DNA of 57,159 bases, taken from positions 1 to 57,159 of the forward strand of contig CAXQZU010000005.1 of the NCBI GenBank assembly GCA_964228555.1. The letters run 5' to 3'. A program made the translations under genes and the position numbers. The stretch comes from CAXQZU01 sp964228555 (GTDB lineage: Bacteria; Planctomycetota; PLA2; JAEUHO01). Every line of letters starts with the position of its first letter. The first letter of the stretch is position 1. The notes below the pieces were generated by a model, which ran no database searches, had not been told where the DNA came from, and saw nothing but the letters and a program-made list of their open reading frames with translations. Shown here in pieces: positions 1 to 8,440 of this stretch.

Positions 1-776
1 CGGACCGGCGCAGAGGTCCTTGCGGCCACCTCGGCCGGCAGGGGCGGGAGGGGTTCGCGCAGCATGCGCGCAGCCACCATGATGCCGCTCTCGTCGGCGT
101 AGGGATGGCGGCCCTGCAGCATCTCCATGAGCACGAGGCCGGCTGCGAACACGTCGCTGCGCGGGTCCACCCCCTGCCCCTGCAGCTGCTCGGGCGACAT
201 GTAGGCCAGCGTGCCCACGATGGAGCCCGACATGCTGCGGTGGGCGTTCTCGATGCCGCCCGTGCTGCCCGAGAGCTTGGAGAGGCCGAAGTCGAGGATC
301 TGCAGCGCCTCCGTCCCGTCCTCGCGGCGCTCCACCATGAGGTTGGCCGGCTTGAGGTCGCGGTGCACGATGCCCACCGCGTGGGCGGCGGCGAGGCCCT
401 GCAGCATCTGGCTGGCCAAGGCCACGGCGCGCGCCTCGCCCATCGGGCCCTCGCGCGCGAGCAGGGCGTCGAGCGGCTCGCCTCGCACGAAGTCCATCAC
501 GAGGAAGAGGCGCCCCTCCTCCTCGCCCACGTGGCGCAGCTGCACCACGTTGGGATGGCTGAAGCGGATCAGCGCCCGCGCCTCGTCCAGGAAGCGGTCT
601 CGCACCTCCTGCTGGCTGCACAGCTCGGGCTTGAGCACCTTGACCGCGAAGTCCTGCCCCAGCAGGTCGTGCCGGGCCGCATGCACCTCCCCGAAGGCGC
701 CCTCGCCCAGCTTGCGCAGCAGCACGTAGTGCCCGCCCAGCCTGTGGTTGGGCGCGTAGGGGGACGGATCGGCCAC
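1..776 (-). CDS. Serine/threonine protein kinase, N-terminal part (runs off the window)
   Basis: This is a eukaryote-type (Hanks) protein kinase that would phosphorylate Ser/Thr residues of unknown targets. I chose GTG at 776-774 because an in-frame TAG lies four codons upstream and no ATG precedes the kinase domain. Reading on the minus strand gives a glycine-rich loop GEGAFGEV (residues 24-31), the ATP-anchoring lysine in AVKVLK (K46), the catalytic loop HRDLKPAN (138-145), the metal-binding DFG (162-164) and a YMSPEQ activation-segment end. All are intact, so an active kinase is expected. The frame stays open to base 1, leaving about 258 residues visible; any juxtamembrane, transmembrane or sensor part lies outside. 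It is divergent from the eboB-like gene, with about 150 bp between them. The Shine-Dalgarno match is weak. Confidence 0.93.
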   Translation of the reverse strand, partial: MADPSPYAPNHRLGGHYVLLRKLGEGAFGEVHAARHDLLGQDFAVKVLKPELCSQQEVRDRFLDEARALIRFSHPNVVQLRHVGEEEGRLFLVMDFVRGEPLDALLAREGPMGEARAVALASQMLQGLAAAHAVGIVHRDLKPANLMVERREDGTEALQILDFGLSKLSGSTGGIENAHRSMSGSIVGTLAYMSPEQLQGQGVDPRSDVFAAGLVLMEMLQGRHPYADESGIMVAARMLREPLPPLPAEVAARTSAPV

Positions 777-927
777 GGGCGCAGTCTAGCCACGGGCACG
801 ATCGTGGCGCGGGCCCGGCCCGGAGGCCCTGCCCCGAGGCGCGCCGGGGCCGGCCTGTTGTCGCCTGCCCGGCCGTCGCGGGCATGATGGGCCGGTCGGG
901 CCGGGTCTGCGTCCAGCAAGGAGCCCC

Positions 928-1734
928 ATGCGCATCTTCGAGCCGCACATCCACCTGGTGGCCCGCACCACCGACGACTACGAGCGCCTGGCCTTGTGCG
1001 GCGTCCGCGCGGTCGTCGAGCCCTCGTTCTGGCTGGGCCAGCCGCGCACGCAGGTGGGATCCTTCATCGACTACTGGTCCTCGATCCGCGACTACGAGCA
1101 CCAGCGGGCCAAGGCCGTGTGCATCGACCAGTACCACACGATCAGCGTCAACCCGCGCGAGGCCAACGACGAGGGCCTGGCGCGCGAGGCGCTGGCGGCG
1201 ATGGAGCCCTTCCTCGCGCACCCCCGCTGCGTGGCGGTGGGCGAGGTGGGCTTCGACGACATCACGGCCGCCGAGGAGCGCATCTTCCGCGCGCAGGTCG
1301 AGATGGCGCTGCGCACGCGCCTGCCCCTGCTGATCCACTCCTGCCACCGCGAGAAGCGGCGCGGCACCGAGCGCAACCTCGCCATCCTGCGCGAGATGAA
1401 GGTGGATCCCGGGCAGGTGCTCTACGACCACAACACCGAGGAGACGATGGACCTCGTGCGCGAGTACGGCTGCTGGGCCGGGCTGACCGTGTACCCGCTC
1501 ACCAAGCTGAGCCCGGAGCGCGCCGCCAACATCCTCGAGACGTGGGGCCCCGAGCGGGTGATGGTCAACAGCAGTGCCGACTGGGGCATCAGCGACCCGC
1601 TGTCCGTGCCGCGCGTGGTGCTGGAGCTGGTCCGCCGAGGCTGGCCCGAGGACCGCATCCAGCGCGTCGTGTGGGACACGCCGCGCGACTTCTACGCGCA
1701 GAGCGGCCGCCTCAAGCCCCCGACGGCGGCCTAG
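928..1734 (+). CDS. eboB: EboB-type TatD-family metal-dependent hydrolase
   Basis: The 268-residue product is a TIM-barrel hydrolase of the TatD superfamily. It starts with the metal-binding HxH (EPHIHL, H7 and H9) and continues with GEVGFDD, LLIHSCHR, YDHNTEE and NSSADWG, which supply the other usual metal ligands. The N-terminal EPHIHL followed by a DDYE stretch, and the WLGQPRTQVGSF segment, match the subgroup I know from ebo clusters rather than the DNase-like TatD of E. coli. That assignment is from memory of the family. In cyanobacteria the ebo cluster helps move a scytonemin precursor to the periplasm; the enzymatic role of EboB is unknown. AAGGAG sits 5 bases before the ATG. The neighbouring genes are unrelated; the only other ebo gene here is eboE at 44279. 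Confidence 0.82.
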   Translation: MRIFEPHIHLVARTTDDYERLALCGVRAVVEPSFWLGQPRTQVGSFIDYWSSIRDYEHQRAKAVCIDQYHTISVNPREANDEGLAREALAAMEPFLAHPRCVAVGEVGFDDITAAEERIFRAQVEMALRTRLPLLIHSCHREKRRGTERNLAILREMKVDPGQVLYDHNTEETMDLVREYGCWAGLTVYPLTKLSPERAANILETWGPERVMVNSSADWGISDPLSVPRVVLELVRRGWPEDRIQRVVWDTPRDFYAQSGRLKPPTAA

Positions 1735-1766
1735 CCTCGCGCGGGGCCGGGCCGTAGGGTGGGGGC

Positions 1767-2936
1767 ATGAGCACCCCTCCCGGCAGCGGCTTCTCCACGC
1801 GCGCGATCCACGGCGGCCTCGAGCCCGACCCCTCGACAGGCGCGGTGATGACGCCCGTCTACCTCACCAGCACCTACGCGCAGGAGGCGCCGGGGGTGCA
1901 CAAGGGCTACGACTACGCGCGCACGGCCAACCCCACGCGCACGGCCCTGCAACGCAACCTGGCGGCGCTGGAGGGTGGCACCGACGCCCTCGCATTCGCC
2001 TCGGGCCTGGCGGCCACGCACGCCGTCTTCTCGCTGCTCTCGGCCGGCGACCGCGTGCTGCTGGGCCACGACACCTACGGAGGCACCTACCGCCTGCTGG
2101 ACAAGGTGCTGCGCCGCTTCGGCCTGTCGTTCGCGGTGGTGGACACCACCGACCTGGCCGCCGTGAAGGCCGCGCTGGCCACGCGCACGGCCATGGTGTG
2201 GCTGGAATCGCCGACGAACCCGCTGCTGCACGTCAGCGACCTGGCGGCCGTGTGCGCCGCAGCCCGCGCGGCCGGCGCGCTGGCGGTGGTGGACAACACC
2301 TTCGCGACGCCGTACCTGCAGTCGCCGCTGGAGCTGGGCGCCGACCTCGTGGTGCACAGCACGACCAAGTACCTCGGCGGCCACAGCGACTGCGTGGGCG
2401 GCGCCGTGGTGATGCGCGACGCCGGGCTGGCCGAGCGGCTGCGCTTCCTGCAGAACGCGGTGGGGGCGGTGCCCGGGCCGCTGGACTGCTTCCTGGTGCT
2501 GCGCGGGATCAAGACGCTGGCCGTGCGCATGGAACGCCACTGCGAGAGCGCCGGCCGCATCGCGCGCATGCTGGCCCAGCACCCGCGCGTGCGCCGCACG
2601 TGGTACCCCGGCCTGCCGGGCCACCCGGGCCATGCCGTGGCGGCGCGCCAGATGCGCCGCTTCGGCGGCATGGTCAGCTTCGACCTCGACGCCGACCTGG
2701 CCACCGCCACGCGCTTCGCGAGCAGCACCCGCCTCTTCCAGCTGGCCGAGAGCCTCGGTGGCGTGGAGAGCCTGCTGGACCACCCGGCCTCCATGACGCA
2801 CGGCAGCATCCCGCGCGAGCAGCGGCTGGCCAGCGGCTTCACCGACGGGCTGCTGCGCCTGTCGGTGGGGCTGGAGGACGTGGCCGACCTGGAGGCCGAC
2901 CTCGAGCAGGCCTTCCGGGCCACCTTCGGCCGCTGA
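1767..2936 (+). CDS. PLP-dependent trans-sulfuration enzyme (cystathionine gamma-synthase/gamma-lyase family)
   Basis: A 389-residue fold-type I PLP enzyme of the Cys/Met metabolism family, at the usual length for MetB, MetC and cystathionine gamma-lyase. Visible landmarks are STRAIHGG near the N-terminus, the phosphate-binding YDYARTANPTR segment, ESPTNPLL, the cofactor-ring aspartate in VVDNTFATP and the Schiff-base lysine K201 in STTKYLGGHSD. Family members either make cystathionine from an activated homoserine and cysteine or cleave cystathionine to cysteine, 2-oxobutyrate and ammonia. Sequence reading alone does not separate synthase from lyase, so I give no symbol. It lies 32 bp after eboB on the same strand and could share its transcript. 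A strong hairpin follows at 2984-3003. Confidence 0.93.
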   Translation: MSTPPGSGFSTRAIHGGLEPDPSTGAVMTPVYLTSTYAQEAPGVHKGYDYARTANPTRTALQRNLAALEGGTDALAFASGLAATHAVFSLLSAGDRVLLGHDTYGGTYRLLDKVLRRFGLSFAVVDTTDLAAVKAALATRTAMVWLESPTNPLLHVSDLAAVCAAARAAGALAVVDNTFATPYLQSPLELGADLVVHSTTKYLGGHSDCVGGAVVMRDAGLAERLRFLQNAVGAVPGPLDCFLVLRGIKTLAVRMERHCESAGRIARMLAQHPRVRRTWYPGLPGHPGHAVAARQMRRFGGMVSFDLDADLATATRFASSTRLFQLAESLGGVESLLDHPASMTHGSIPREQRLASGFTDGLLRLSVGLEDVADLEADLEQAFRATFGR

Positions 2937-2983
2937 GCCGTCCTCGCGGCAATCGTTCGGGCGCGCCGGGCGGGCACGCTACC

Positions 2984-3003
2984 CTCCGGGACTGTTCCCG
3001 GAG
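2984..3003 (+). promoter_or_regulatory. Perfect hairpin covering the ribosome binding site of the small downstream ORF
   Basis: An 8-bp perfect inverted repeat (CTCCGGGA and TCCCGGAG) is separated by a four-base loop CTGT. The 3' arm contains the GGAG at 3000-3003 that is the only Shine-Dalgarno-like sequence for the ATG at 3013. Folding would therefore hide that site. There is no T-run after it, so a simple intrinsic terminator for the upstream gene is less likely, although it could still protect the upstream mRNA 3' end. The structure is seen directly; a regulatory role is inference. Confidence 0.45.
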
Positions 3004-3012
3004 TCCCCGCCC

Positions 3013-3111
3013 ATGGCGCCCAACAACCGTCTCGTGAAGAAGGCCAACCACGGCCGCCGCCCGAACAACCACCACCGCCGTCGCTCGCGCACGACGCGCA
3101 CGCCGCGCTAG
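3013..3111 (+). CDS. Very small, highly basic hypothetical protein
   Basis: A 32-codon frame starting at ATG 3013 and ending with TAG encodes a peptide that begins MAPNNRLVKK and ends RTTRTPR. About half of its residues are Arg, Lys or His, with no acidic residues and no cysteine, so it would bind nucleic acid well. GGAG lies nine bases before the start but is inside the hairpin at 2984-3003. The gene ends three bases before the convergent stop of the pseudouridine synthase. I do not recognise the family; it resembles small ribosome-associated basic peptides in composition only. Such a composition can arise by chance at this GC content, so the coding call is tentative. Confidence 0.4.
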   Translation: MAPNNRLVKKANHGRRPNNHHRRRSRTTRTPR

Positions 3112-3114
3112 CCC

Positions 3115-4251
3115 CTAGCCGGGCTCGCCGGCTCCCGGGCCGTCGCCGGCCTCGTCGTCGGGCGGGCCGCCGCCGGCCTTGCGCGCGCGCCCTTGCGCGA
3201 TGCGCATGAGCTCGAGCACGAACTTCATGTCCTTGGGCAGGGGTGCGCGCACCTCGATGCGCTGCCCGGTGCGGGGATGGGGGATCACCAGCCGTGCCGC
3301 GTGCAGCGGCGTGCGGCGCAGGCGCGCGTCCACGATGTGGCGCGGGTCCTCCACCGTGCCGCGGCTGCGCGGGCCGTAGAGCGGGTCCACCAGCAGCGGG
3401 TGCCCCAGCGCCGCGAGGTGCACGCGGATCTGGTGCGTGCGGCCCGTCACCGGCACCACCTCCAGGCGCGCGGCGTCGACAAAGGCCTCGACCACGCGGT
3501 AGCGCGTGAGCGAGGGCTTGCCCCGGGCGGCGTCCACGCGGGCCTTGCCGCGGAAGGCCGGCGGCAGCAAGGGCAGGTCCACCTCGCCCTCGCGCGGCTC
3601 GGGCACCCCGCGCACGATGGCCACGTACTCCTTCTCGATGGGGCTGTCGTCGGCGGCGAAGGCCGCCATCGTGCGGGCGCGAAGCTCCGGGTCGCGTACC
3701 AGCGCCACCACGCCGCTGGTGTCCTTGTCCAGGCGGTGGGCGAGGCCGAAGCCGGCCAGCACGTCCTCGCGCAGCACGTCGATCAGGGTGCGCGCGTGCA
3801 TCTCGCCCGCCCCGCCGTGCACCGGCAGGCCCGCCGGCTTGTCCACCACCAGCAGGTCCTCGTCGCGGTAGAGCTCGCGCACGGCCTCGACCGGGGCCAG
3901 CGCCTCGCGTGCGTGCGCACGCTCCTCGCGCACCTCGCGCACGGCCTCGCTCAGCACGGGCAGGTCCAGCAGGTCGCCGGCGGCCAGCTCCTGGCCCGGC
4001 CGGGCCGCGCGCCCGTTGACCCGCACGGTGCCGGTGCGCAGCACGCGCATCACCTGCTTGCGCGAGTGCTGCGGGAAGTGCTCGGCCAGGAACTTGTCGA
4101 GCCGCTTGCCGGCGTCGCGCACCGGCACGCGGGCCTGGCGGCGCCCGGCCGTGGCGGCGGGTGCGTCCGCGGCCTCGCGGCGCGCGGGCGCCTCCTCGCG
4201 CGTGCGCCGCGCGGGTCGGGGGTCGCGGCCGGGGGTGGGCTTGCGCGGCAT
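3115..4251 (-). CDS. RluA-family pseudouridine synthase with S4 domain
   Basis: A 378-residue enzyme that isomerises specific uridines of RNA, most likely 23S rRNA, to pseudouridine. After a basic, probably disordered N-terminus of about 40 residues comes an S4 RNA-binding domain (KRLDKFLAEHF through VNGRAARPGQ), then the catalytic domain. The nucleophilic aspartate is D175 in HRLDKDTSG, and the later TGRTHQIRVH and DPLYG motifs are present. This architecture is that of RluC and RluD; the target uridine cannot be told from the sequence. It is a lone gene, convergent with the small basic ORF, with tRNA-Val upstream on the same strand. Confidence 0.95.
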   Translation of the reverse strand: MPRKPTPGRDPRPARRTREEAPARREAADAPAATAGRRQARVPVRDAGKRLDKFLAEHFPQHSRKQVMRVLRTGTVRVNGRAARPGQELAAGDLLDLPVLSEAVREVREERAHAREALAPVEAVRELYRDEDLLVVDKPAGLPVHGGAGEMHARTLIDVLREDVLAGFGLAHRLDKDTSGVVALVRDPELRARTMAAFAADDSPIEKEYVAIVRGVPEPREGEVDLPLLPPAFRGKARVDAARGKPSLTRYRVVEAFVDAARLEVVPVTGRTHQIRVHLAALGHPLLVDPLYGPRSRGTVEDPRHIVDARLRRTPLHAARLVIPHPRTGQRIEVRAPLPKDMKFVLELMRIAQGRARKAGGGPPDDEAGDGPGAGEPG

Positions 4252-4324
4252 GCGGCCACCCTACTCGCACGCCTCGCGCCGTCGCCTCGCCGCACGGGCG
4301 CACCGCGTCCGGCGAGGCGCGAGA

Positions 4325-4400
4325 TGGTGGGCGAAGAGGGACTCGAACCCGCGACCCCCTCGGTGTAAGCGAGGTGCTCTACCAGCTGAGCTATTCGCCC
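4325..4400 (-). tRNA. tRNA-Val (anticodon TAC)
   Basis: The minus strand folds as a complete cloverleaf: acceptor GGGCGAA paired with TTCGCCC, D arm GCTC/GAGC, anticodon stem CCTCG/CGAGG with loop CTTACAC (anticodon TAC), and a T loop TTCGAGT. Discriminator A and CCA are encoded. The T stem has one C-U mismatch at its second pair, but everything else is standard. Confidence 0.96.
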
Positions 4401-4412
4401 ATGCCCCGGATG

Positions 4413-4829
4413 CTACGCCCGGCCGCGGCGCGCCCGCCACGCCAGCAGCAGCGCACCGGTGGCCAGCACCCCGCAGCCCAGCCCGGCCCAGCCCCACAGC
4501 ACGCGGGCCTGCAGCGGCGCCTCGCCGCGCGCGCGTTCCACGGGCAGCAGCAGGCGTCCCGGCGCCTCCGGCGGTGCCAGCAGGCGGCTGCGCGGAACGA
4601 TCACGCGCAGCGGCGAGCCCTCCGGCTGGCCGTAGATCTCGGCGGGGTCGTCCCGCGCATCGCGCAGGCGGCGCCACTCGGCCTGCTCCTCCGGGCCCTT
4701 GGTGGCGTGCAGCAGGGTCACCTCGTGGCCCAGCCACAGGTCCACCACGCCGGCCGTGCAGGCAAGCAGGGCCGCGGCGATGGCGAGGACCGCCGCGGCC
4801 CGCACGAGGGAGCGACGGGAGGCGGGCAC
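4413..4829 (-). CDS. Small membrane protein of unknown function
   Basis: A 138-residue product read from GTG 4829, the only start candidate between the stop of the upstream YceI gene and the first hydrophobic segment. It has an N-terminal transmembrane helix (about residues 8-27, rich in Ala and Leu), a central soluble region of roughly 75 residues containing GHEVTLLHATKGPEEQAEW and a conserved-looking VIVPRSRLLAP, and a second helix near the C-terminus (WGWAGLGCGVLATGALLLAW) before a short basic tail. The middle loop would face the periplasm if both helices span. I do not recognise a family. It follows YceI with a 26-bp gap and may be co-transcribed with it. Confidence 0.7.
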   Translation of the reverse strand: MPASRRSLVRAAAVLAIAAALLACTAGVVDLWLGHEVTLLHATKGPEEQAEWRRLRDARDDPAEIYGQPEGSPLRVIVPRSRLLAPPEAPGRLLLPVERARGEAPLQARVLWGWAGLGCGVLATGALLLAWRARRGRA

Positions 4830-4855
4830 GGCCGTGCTCCGCGCCGCGGCCGGTG

Positions 4856-5527
4856 CTAGGAGGCCTTCTTCATCAGGCCCAGCAGCACCACGTCGACGCG
4901 CCAGGTGTCTGCGACGGCGGGGCTGCCGACGCCCGGCGCGTTGACGCCGTGCGCGGTGAGCGACACGTCGAAGGATGCCTTGACGCGCACCACGTCCTTG
5001 CCGAGGCGGTACATCTCCTCCATGTAGCGCACGTTGGCGTGGGCGCTGATGGGCTTGGTGACGCCGTGCATCGTCCACGTGCCTTCCATGTGCCACACGG
5101 TGGGCTTGAGCTGCGTGAGGGCCGTCACCTCCAGCTTGATGTCGGGCAGCTTCTCGGCGTCCAGCCACGTGGCCGAGCGCAGGTGCTCGTCTCGGCTGGC
5201 GTTGCCGGTGATGAGGTCGGCCACCTTGACGGCGAAGGAGCCGGAGCCGCCGCCCTTGCCGTCCAGCGTGATGCTGCCCAGCGCAGGGTGCGCGTCGTTG
5301 CTGAAGTCCACCTGCGCCACCATGCGCTCGAAGGCGTCGGAGGTGGCGGTGATCGACTGCTTGCCGATCCAGGGGAACTCGATCGTGGCCGCGCCGGCCG
5401 GGATGGGATCCCCGCCCTCGAGGCCCGCGGGGGCCGGGGGCACGGCGCCTGCCTTGCTGGCCTCCTCGGCCAGGGCGAAGGGGGCGAGCGCGAGAACGAG
5501 GGCGATCAGCAGGGGCCAGGGTCGCAT
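4856..5527 (-). CDS. YceI-family periplasmic lipid-binding-like protein
   Basis: A 223-residue exported protein. The start ATG 5527 gives a signal peptide (RPWPLLIALVLALAPFALA) with probable cleavage after ALA, and GGAG lies about ten bases upstream. The mature part shows YceI hallmarks: an early SITATSDAFERMVAQVDFSN-type strand region, DEHLRSATWLDAEKLPDIKLEV, and WTMHGVTKPISAHA. YceI proteins form a lipocalin-like barrel holding a polyprenoid or other amphiphile; the real role varies and is often unknown. It differs from the classical family in a longer, Gly/Pro-rich N-terminal spacer. It probably forms a transcription unit with the membrane protein at 4413. Confidence 0.9.
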   Translation of the reverse strand: MRPWPLLIALVLALAPFALAEEASKAGAVPPAPAGLEGGDPIPAGAATIEFPWIGKQSITATSDAFERMVAQVDFSNDAHPALGSITLDGKGGGSGSFAVKVADLITGNASRDEHLRSATWLDAEKLPDIKLEVTALTQLKPTVWHMEGTWTMHGVTKPISAHANVRYMEEMYRLGKDVVRVKASFDVSLTAHGVNAPGVGSPAVADTWRVDVVLLGLMKKAS

Positions 5528-5622
5528 GGGACAGGATCTCCGTGGCATGGGGTAGGGCACAGACCCTACAACGCCGGGCGCGGCCTGCCGGTTGCTACCG
5601 GGGCCGTGGCCTGGAGGGGGCG

Positions 5623-6636
5623 CTAGGCCCCCGGGCCCCGGCGCCGCCGGGCCTCTCCCAGCTGCTGCAGGCGCGCGCGCTCGCGAGGCGTGAGGCCCGC
5701 GAGGCCCACCTCGCTCACGCGCGCCAGCAACGTGTCGAGGGCGGCCTGCTCGGCGGCCTCGGCCCGCTGGCGGGCGGCCCTGGCGCGACGCTGCGACCAC
5801 GTGGGCGCGGGGGGCAGCACCTCCACCTCGGGCGGACCGGCGTGCTTCCACGCCTCAGCGTCCTCCTCCCACGGCGCGCGCGAGAGGCCGTAGGGCCCGT
5901 CGGCGTGCCGGGCCTCCCGGCGTGCCTGCAGGCAGGCGACGAGGTTCGTCAAGGCCACGGCGAGCAGCACGCCTCCCTGCACGCCCGGCCGCACGAGCCC
6001 CAGCACGCCCAGCACCACGGCGCCCACGAGCCCCACGTTCGCAGCCCACAGCGTGGCGCGGTTCGGGTGCATGCGCCGCGCCAGCAAGGAGCGCAGCACG
6101 CGGCCGCCGTCCAGCGGCCAGCACGGCAGCAGGTTGAAGGCCAGCAGGCTGGCGTGCAGCCACAGCGCGTGGTGCAGCAGCAGCGGGCCTGCGTGGGCTT
6201 CCCACGGCACCACGCGCGTGGCGGGCCACAGCAGGGCCAGCCACGCCACGTGCGTGGCCGGGCCGGCCAGCGCGATGCGCGTCTCGGCCTGGGGGCTGGG
6301 CGCCGGGGCGTCCATGTGCGCCATCGCGCCCAGCGGCGACAGCACGATGCGCGCCGTGCCCACGCCGTGGCGGCGCGCGACCCAGGCGTGGCCCAGCTCG
6401 TGCACCCACGTGGCGAGGCAGATCGCGAGCACGCCGCCCGCGACGTAGGCGGCGGCCTCCCAGGGGGCGAGCGCAGCCACCCAGTCCAGGGGCAGCATCA
6501 CCAGCGGAAGGACCAGCAGGCCCAGCGCGTAGGCACGCAACTCGATGCCGAGCGGGCGTCCCAGCGGGAAGGACCATGTGAGCACGCGCAGCCAGCGCGG
6601 CCACGCAGGGCGGTCGTCGTAGGAGGCCGGCTCCAT
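5623..6636 (-). CDS. Site-2-protease-like (M50) membrane metalloprotease
   Basis: A 337-residue polytopic membrane protein. The zinc-binding HELGH (H79, E80, H83) sits in a transmembrane helix, and the third ligand region LPCWPLDGGRVLRSLLARR follows near residue 180. This matches the compact M50 group without a PDZ domain (SpoIVFB-like). Such enzymes cleave membrane-embedded substrates, often anti-sigma factors. The C-terminal ~90 residues are soluble, with an Ala/Arg/Glu-rich helix and a VSEVGLAGLTPRERARLQQL segment like the short helical tail of rhomboid-type proteases. ATG 6636 was chosen because it directly precedes the conserved hydrophobic core; an in-frame start further upstream would add a non-conserved leader overlapping the initiator tRNA region. 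Confidence 0.9.
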   Translation of the reverse strand: MEPASYDDRPAWPRWLRVLTWSFPLGRPLGIELRAYALGLLVLPLVMLPLDWVAALAPWEAAAYVAGGVLAICLATWVHELGHAWVARRHGVGTARIVLSPLGAMAHMDAPAPSPQAETRIALAGPATHVAWLALLWPATRVVPWEAHAGPLLLHHALWLHASLLAFNLLPCWPLDGGRVLRSLLARRMHPNRATLWAANVGLVGAVVLGVLGLVRPGVQGGVLLAVALTNLVACLQARREARHADGPYGLSRAPWEEDAEAWKHAGPPEVEVLPPAPTWSQRRARAARQRAEAAEQAALDTLLARVSEVGLAGLTPRERARLQQLGEARRRRGPGA

Positions 6637-6734
6637 GGCCGCAGAGACTAGCCGCGGGAGGGCGTGGCCCGCGGGCTCCCCGGCCTTTCCTAGCCAGCCC
6701 CTGCACGGGCGGTACTCTCCCCAGTCCACACCGC

Positions 6735-6809
6735 CGCGGGGTGGAGAAGTGGTATCTCGTCAGGCTCATAACCTGGAGGTCGCGGGTTCGACTCCCGCCC
6801 CCGCTACCA
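6735..6809 (+). tRNA. Initiator tRNA-fMet (anticodon CAT)
   Basis: A full cloverleaf starts with C1 and ends with an encoded CCA. The anticodon loop is CTCATAA. Position 1 is C opposed to T72, so the first acceptor pair is open, the hallmark of initiator tRNA. The T arm GCGGG-TTCGACT-CCCGC is perfect. The anticodon stem next to the loop has two G-C pairs followed by A-T, where most bacterial initiators have three G-C pairs. An intrinsic terminator follows at once. Confidence 0.95.
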
Positions 6810-6812
6810 ATC

Positions 6813-6848
6813 AGGGCCGTCCCCATCCCGGGGGCGGCCCTTCCCTTT
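6813..6848 (+). terminator. Intrinsic terminator of the initiator tRNA gene
   Basis: A 12-bp stem begins AGGGCCG and closes with CGGCCCT, with one G-T pair and a short loop. It is followed by TTCCCTTT. It starts four bases after the tRNA CCA end. Confidence 0.8.
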
Positions 6849-7059
6849 GGTGGCTCCGGTGCGTCGCGTGCCCCGGGGCGATGCCGTGGGGCGGGGACGC
6901 GACTCCTGCGGGCGGCACGCGCGTCCTGCGGGCGCGACACGCACTGCGTGCGTGGCCTTGTCATCCCCTCGCGTGCGGCGCGCACGCGCCGTGGCGGGTC
7001 GGCCGTAGCCTTGGCCGCCACGCCGGTGGCCGCGCGCCGCGGCGGCCCCGGAGCGCGGC

Positions 7060-8298
7060 ATGCCCGACACCCTGCCCGCGCCGCGTGACCTGCGCCGCAA
7101 CCTGCTGGCGGTCACGGTGCCTGAGCTGCTGTGGGGCTTCGCCAGCGCGCTGACCATCGAGTCGGCCATGCCCGCCTCGTTCCGCGGCTACCTGTGCGCT
7201 GACGAGGGCTTCCTCGGTGCATGGACGCTGGTCACCGCCCTGGCTGGCGCGGTCGCGATGCTGCTCACCGCATGGTGGGTCCAGCCCTTCGTGCGCCGGC
7301 GCGCCTTCGTGGTGTGGGGCCACGTGGTGACGGGCGCGCTCTACCTGCCCGTGATCCTGCTGGCGCGCGCGATGGGCGACGGGGAGGCCGCCTCGCCCGC
7401 CGGCGCGTTGCTCGGCATCGGGTTCTTCGCCTTCTCGATGGGCTTCCTCATGCCGGCGTGGCTGGCGCTCGTGGGCGCGCTGTTCCCCGAGGGGCAGCGC
7501 TCGCGCGTGCTGGGGCTGGTGTTCGTCGTCAACCGCGTGGGGGGGATCGCGGGCGGGCTGGTGGCCGAGTCGGTGCTGCGCTCGTCGCTGGAGCCCGATG
7601 CGCAGTGGCTGTGGCTGTGGGGACTGGCGGCGGTCGTGGGCGTGCTGGGCGGCGTGCCCTTCCTCTGGATCCGCGAGGTCGACGGCCCCGCGTCGCCGCG
7701 CCAGCCACTGGTGCGCTACCTCGTGGGCCTCGCCACGGCCGCGCGCGGGCAGTCCGCGCTCGTGCGCTTCCTGCTCGTGGACCTGCTGATCGTGGCGGGC
7801 TGGGTGGTGCTGGCGCACTACGGCGACATGGCCTTCGACGTGCGCGGCCTGGACCCGCAGGCGGCGGGCCGCTTCACGGCGGCGGCCGCCGCGGCGCAGC
7901 TGGCCGGCGCGCTCGTGGTGGCCGCAGCCGGTGCGCGGCTGGCCCCGCGCGCTGGGGTCGCGGCGGGCGGCATCCTGATTGCGCTGGCGGGCGTGATCGC
8001 GTGCACCGGACGCAGCGAGGCGGCCTTCCTCGCGGTGGCCGCGCTCACGGGCGCCTACCTGTCGACGCGACAGACCTGCCATGGGCCGCAGCTGCTGCGG
8101 GTCGCAGGCACGGCCGATCCCACCCTGGCGCTCTCGCTGGGCATGGCGGTGGCCTCGCTGGGCGCTGCGTTGCTGCCGTTCGGTGCGGGACTGTTGCGAC
8201 CGGTCACCGGGTTTCCACCCATCTTCATCGCGGTCGCCGCGTGCGCACTGGCCGGCGGGCTGCTGGTGGCGCGCGTGCCACGCACCGCAGGCCGGTAA
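7060..8298 (+). CDS. Major facilitator superfamily (MFS) transporter
   Basis: A 412-residue polytopic inner-membrane protein with about twelve hydrophobic segments, the normal size for an MFS carrier. The half-to-half pseudo-repeat is visible: the first half contains a short cytosolic basic loop (VQPFVRRRAF) and RSRVLGLVFVVNRVGGIAGGL, and a hydrophilic central linker (WIREVDGPASPRQPLVR) precedes the second half. The substrate cannot be inferred, and the ends lack the motifs of sugar or drug subfamilies that I would recognise. It stands alone between the initiator tRNA and a LuxR-type regulator on the same strand 142 bp downstream. It is the only gene here, besides the terminal tpiA remnant, that stops with TAA. 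Confidence 0.85.
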   Translation: MPDTLPAPRDLRRNLLAVTVPELLWGFASALTIESAMPASFRGYLCADEGFLGAWTLVTALAGAVAMLLTAWWVQPFVRRRAFVVWGHVVTGALYLPVILLARAMGDGEAASPAGALLGIGFFAFSMGFLMPAWLALVGALFPEGQRSRVLGLVFVVNRVGGIAGGLVAESVLRSSLEPDAQWLWLWGLAAVVGVLGGVPFLWIREVDGPASPRQPLVRYLVGLATAARGQSALVRFLLVDLLIVAGWVVLAHYGDMAFDVRGLDPQAAGRFTAAAAAAQLAGALVVAAAGARLAPRAGVAAGGILIALAGVIACTGRSEAAFLAVAALTGAYLSTRQTCHGPQLLRVAGTADPTLALSLGMAVASLGAALLPFGAGLLRPVTGFPPIFIAVAACALAGGLLVARVPRTAGR

Positions 8299-8440
8299 CC
8301 ACGATTCCGGTCGCGCAGTGCCTCTCGCACGGGGGTCATTGCGTGTGGTGCCGCCCCTGCTCGCGTGCGATGCTGTCCTCACGCGCGCGACCCCGCGCGT
8401 CGTCCCGTGAGCGATCCGCACGCGAAGCGCGAGCACCTGC

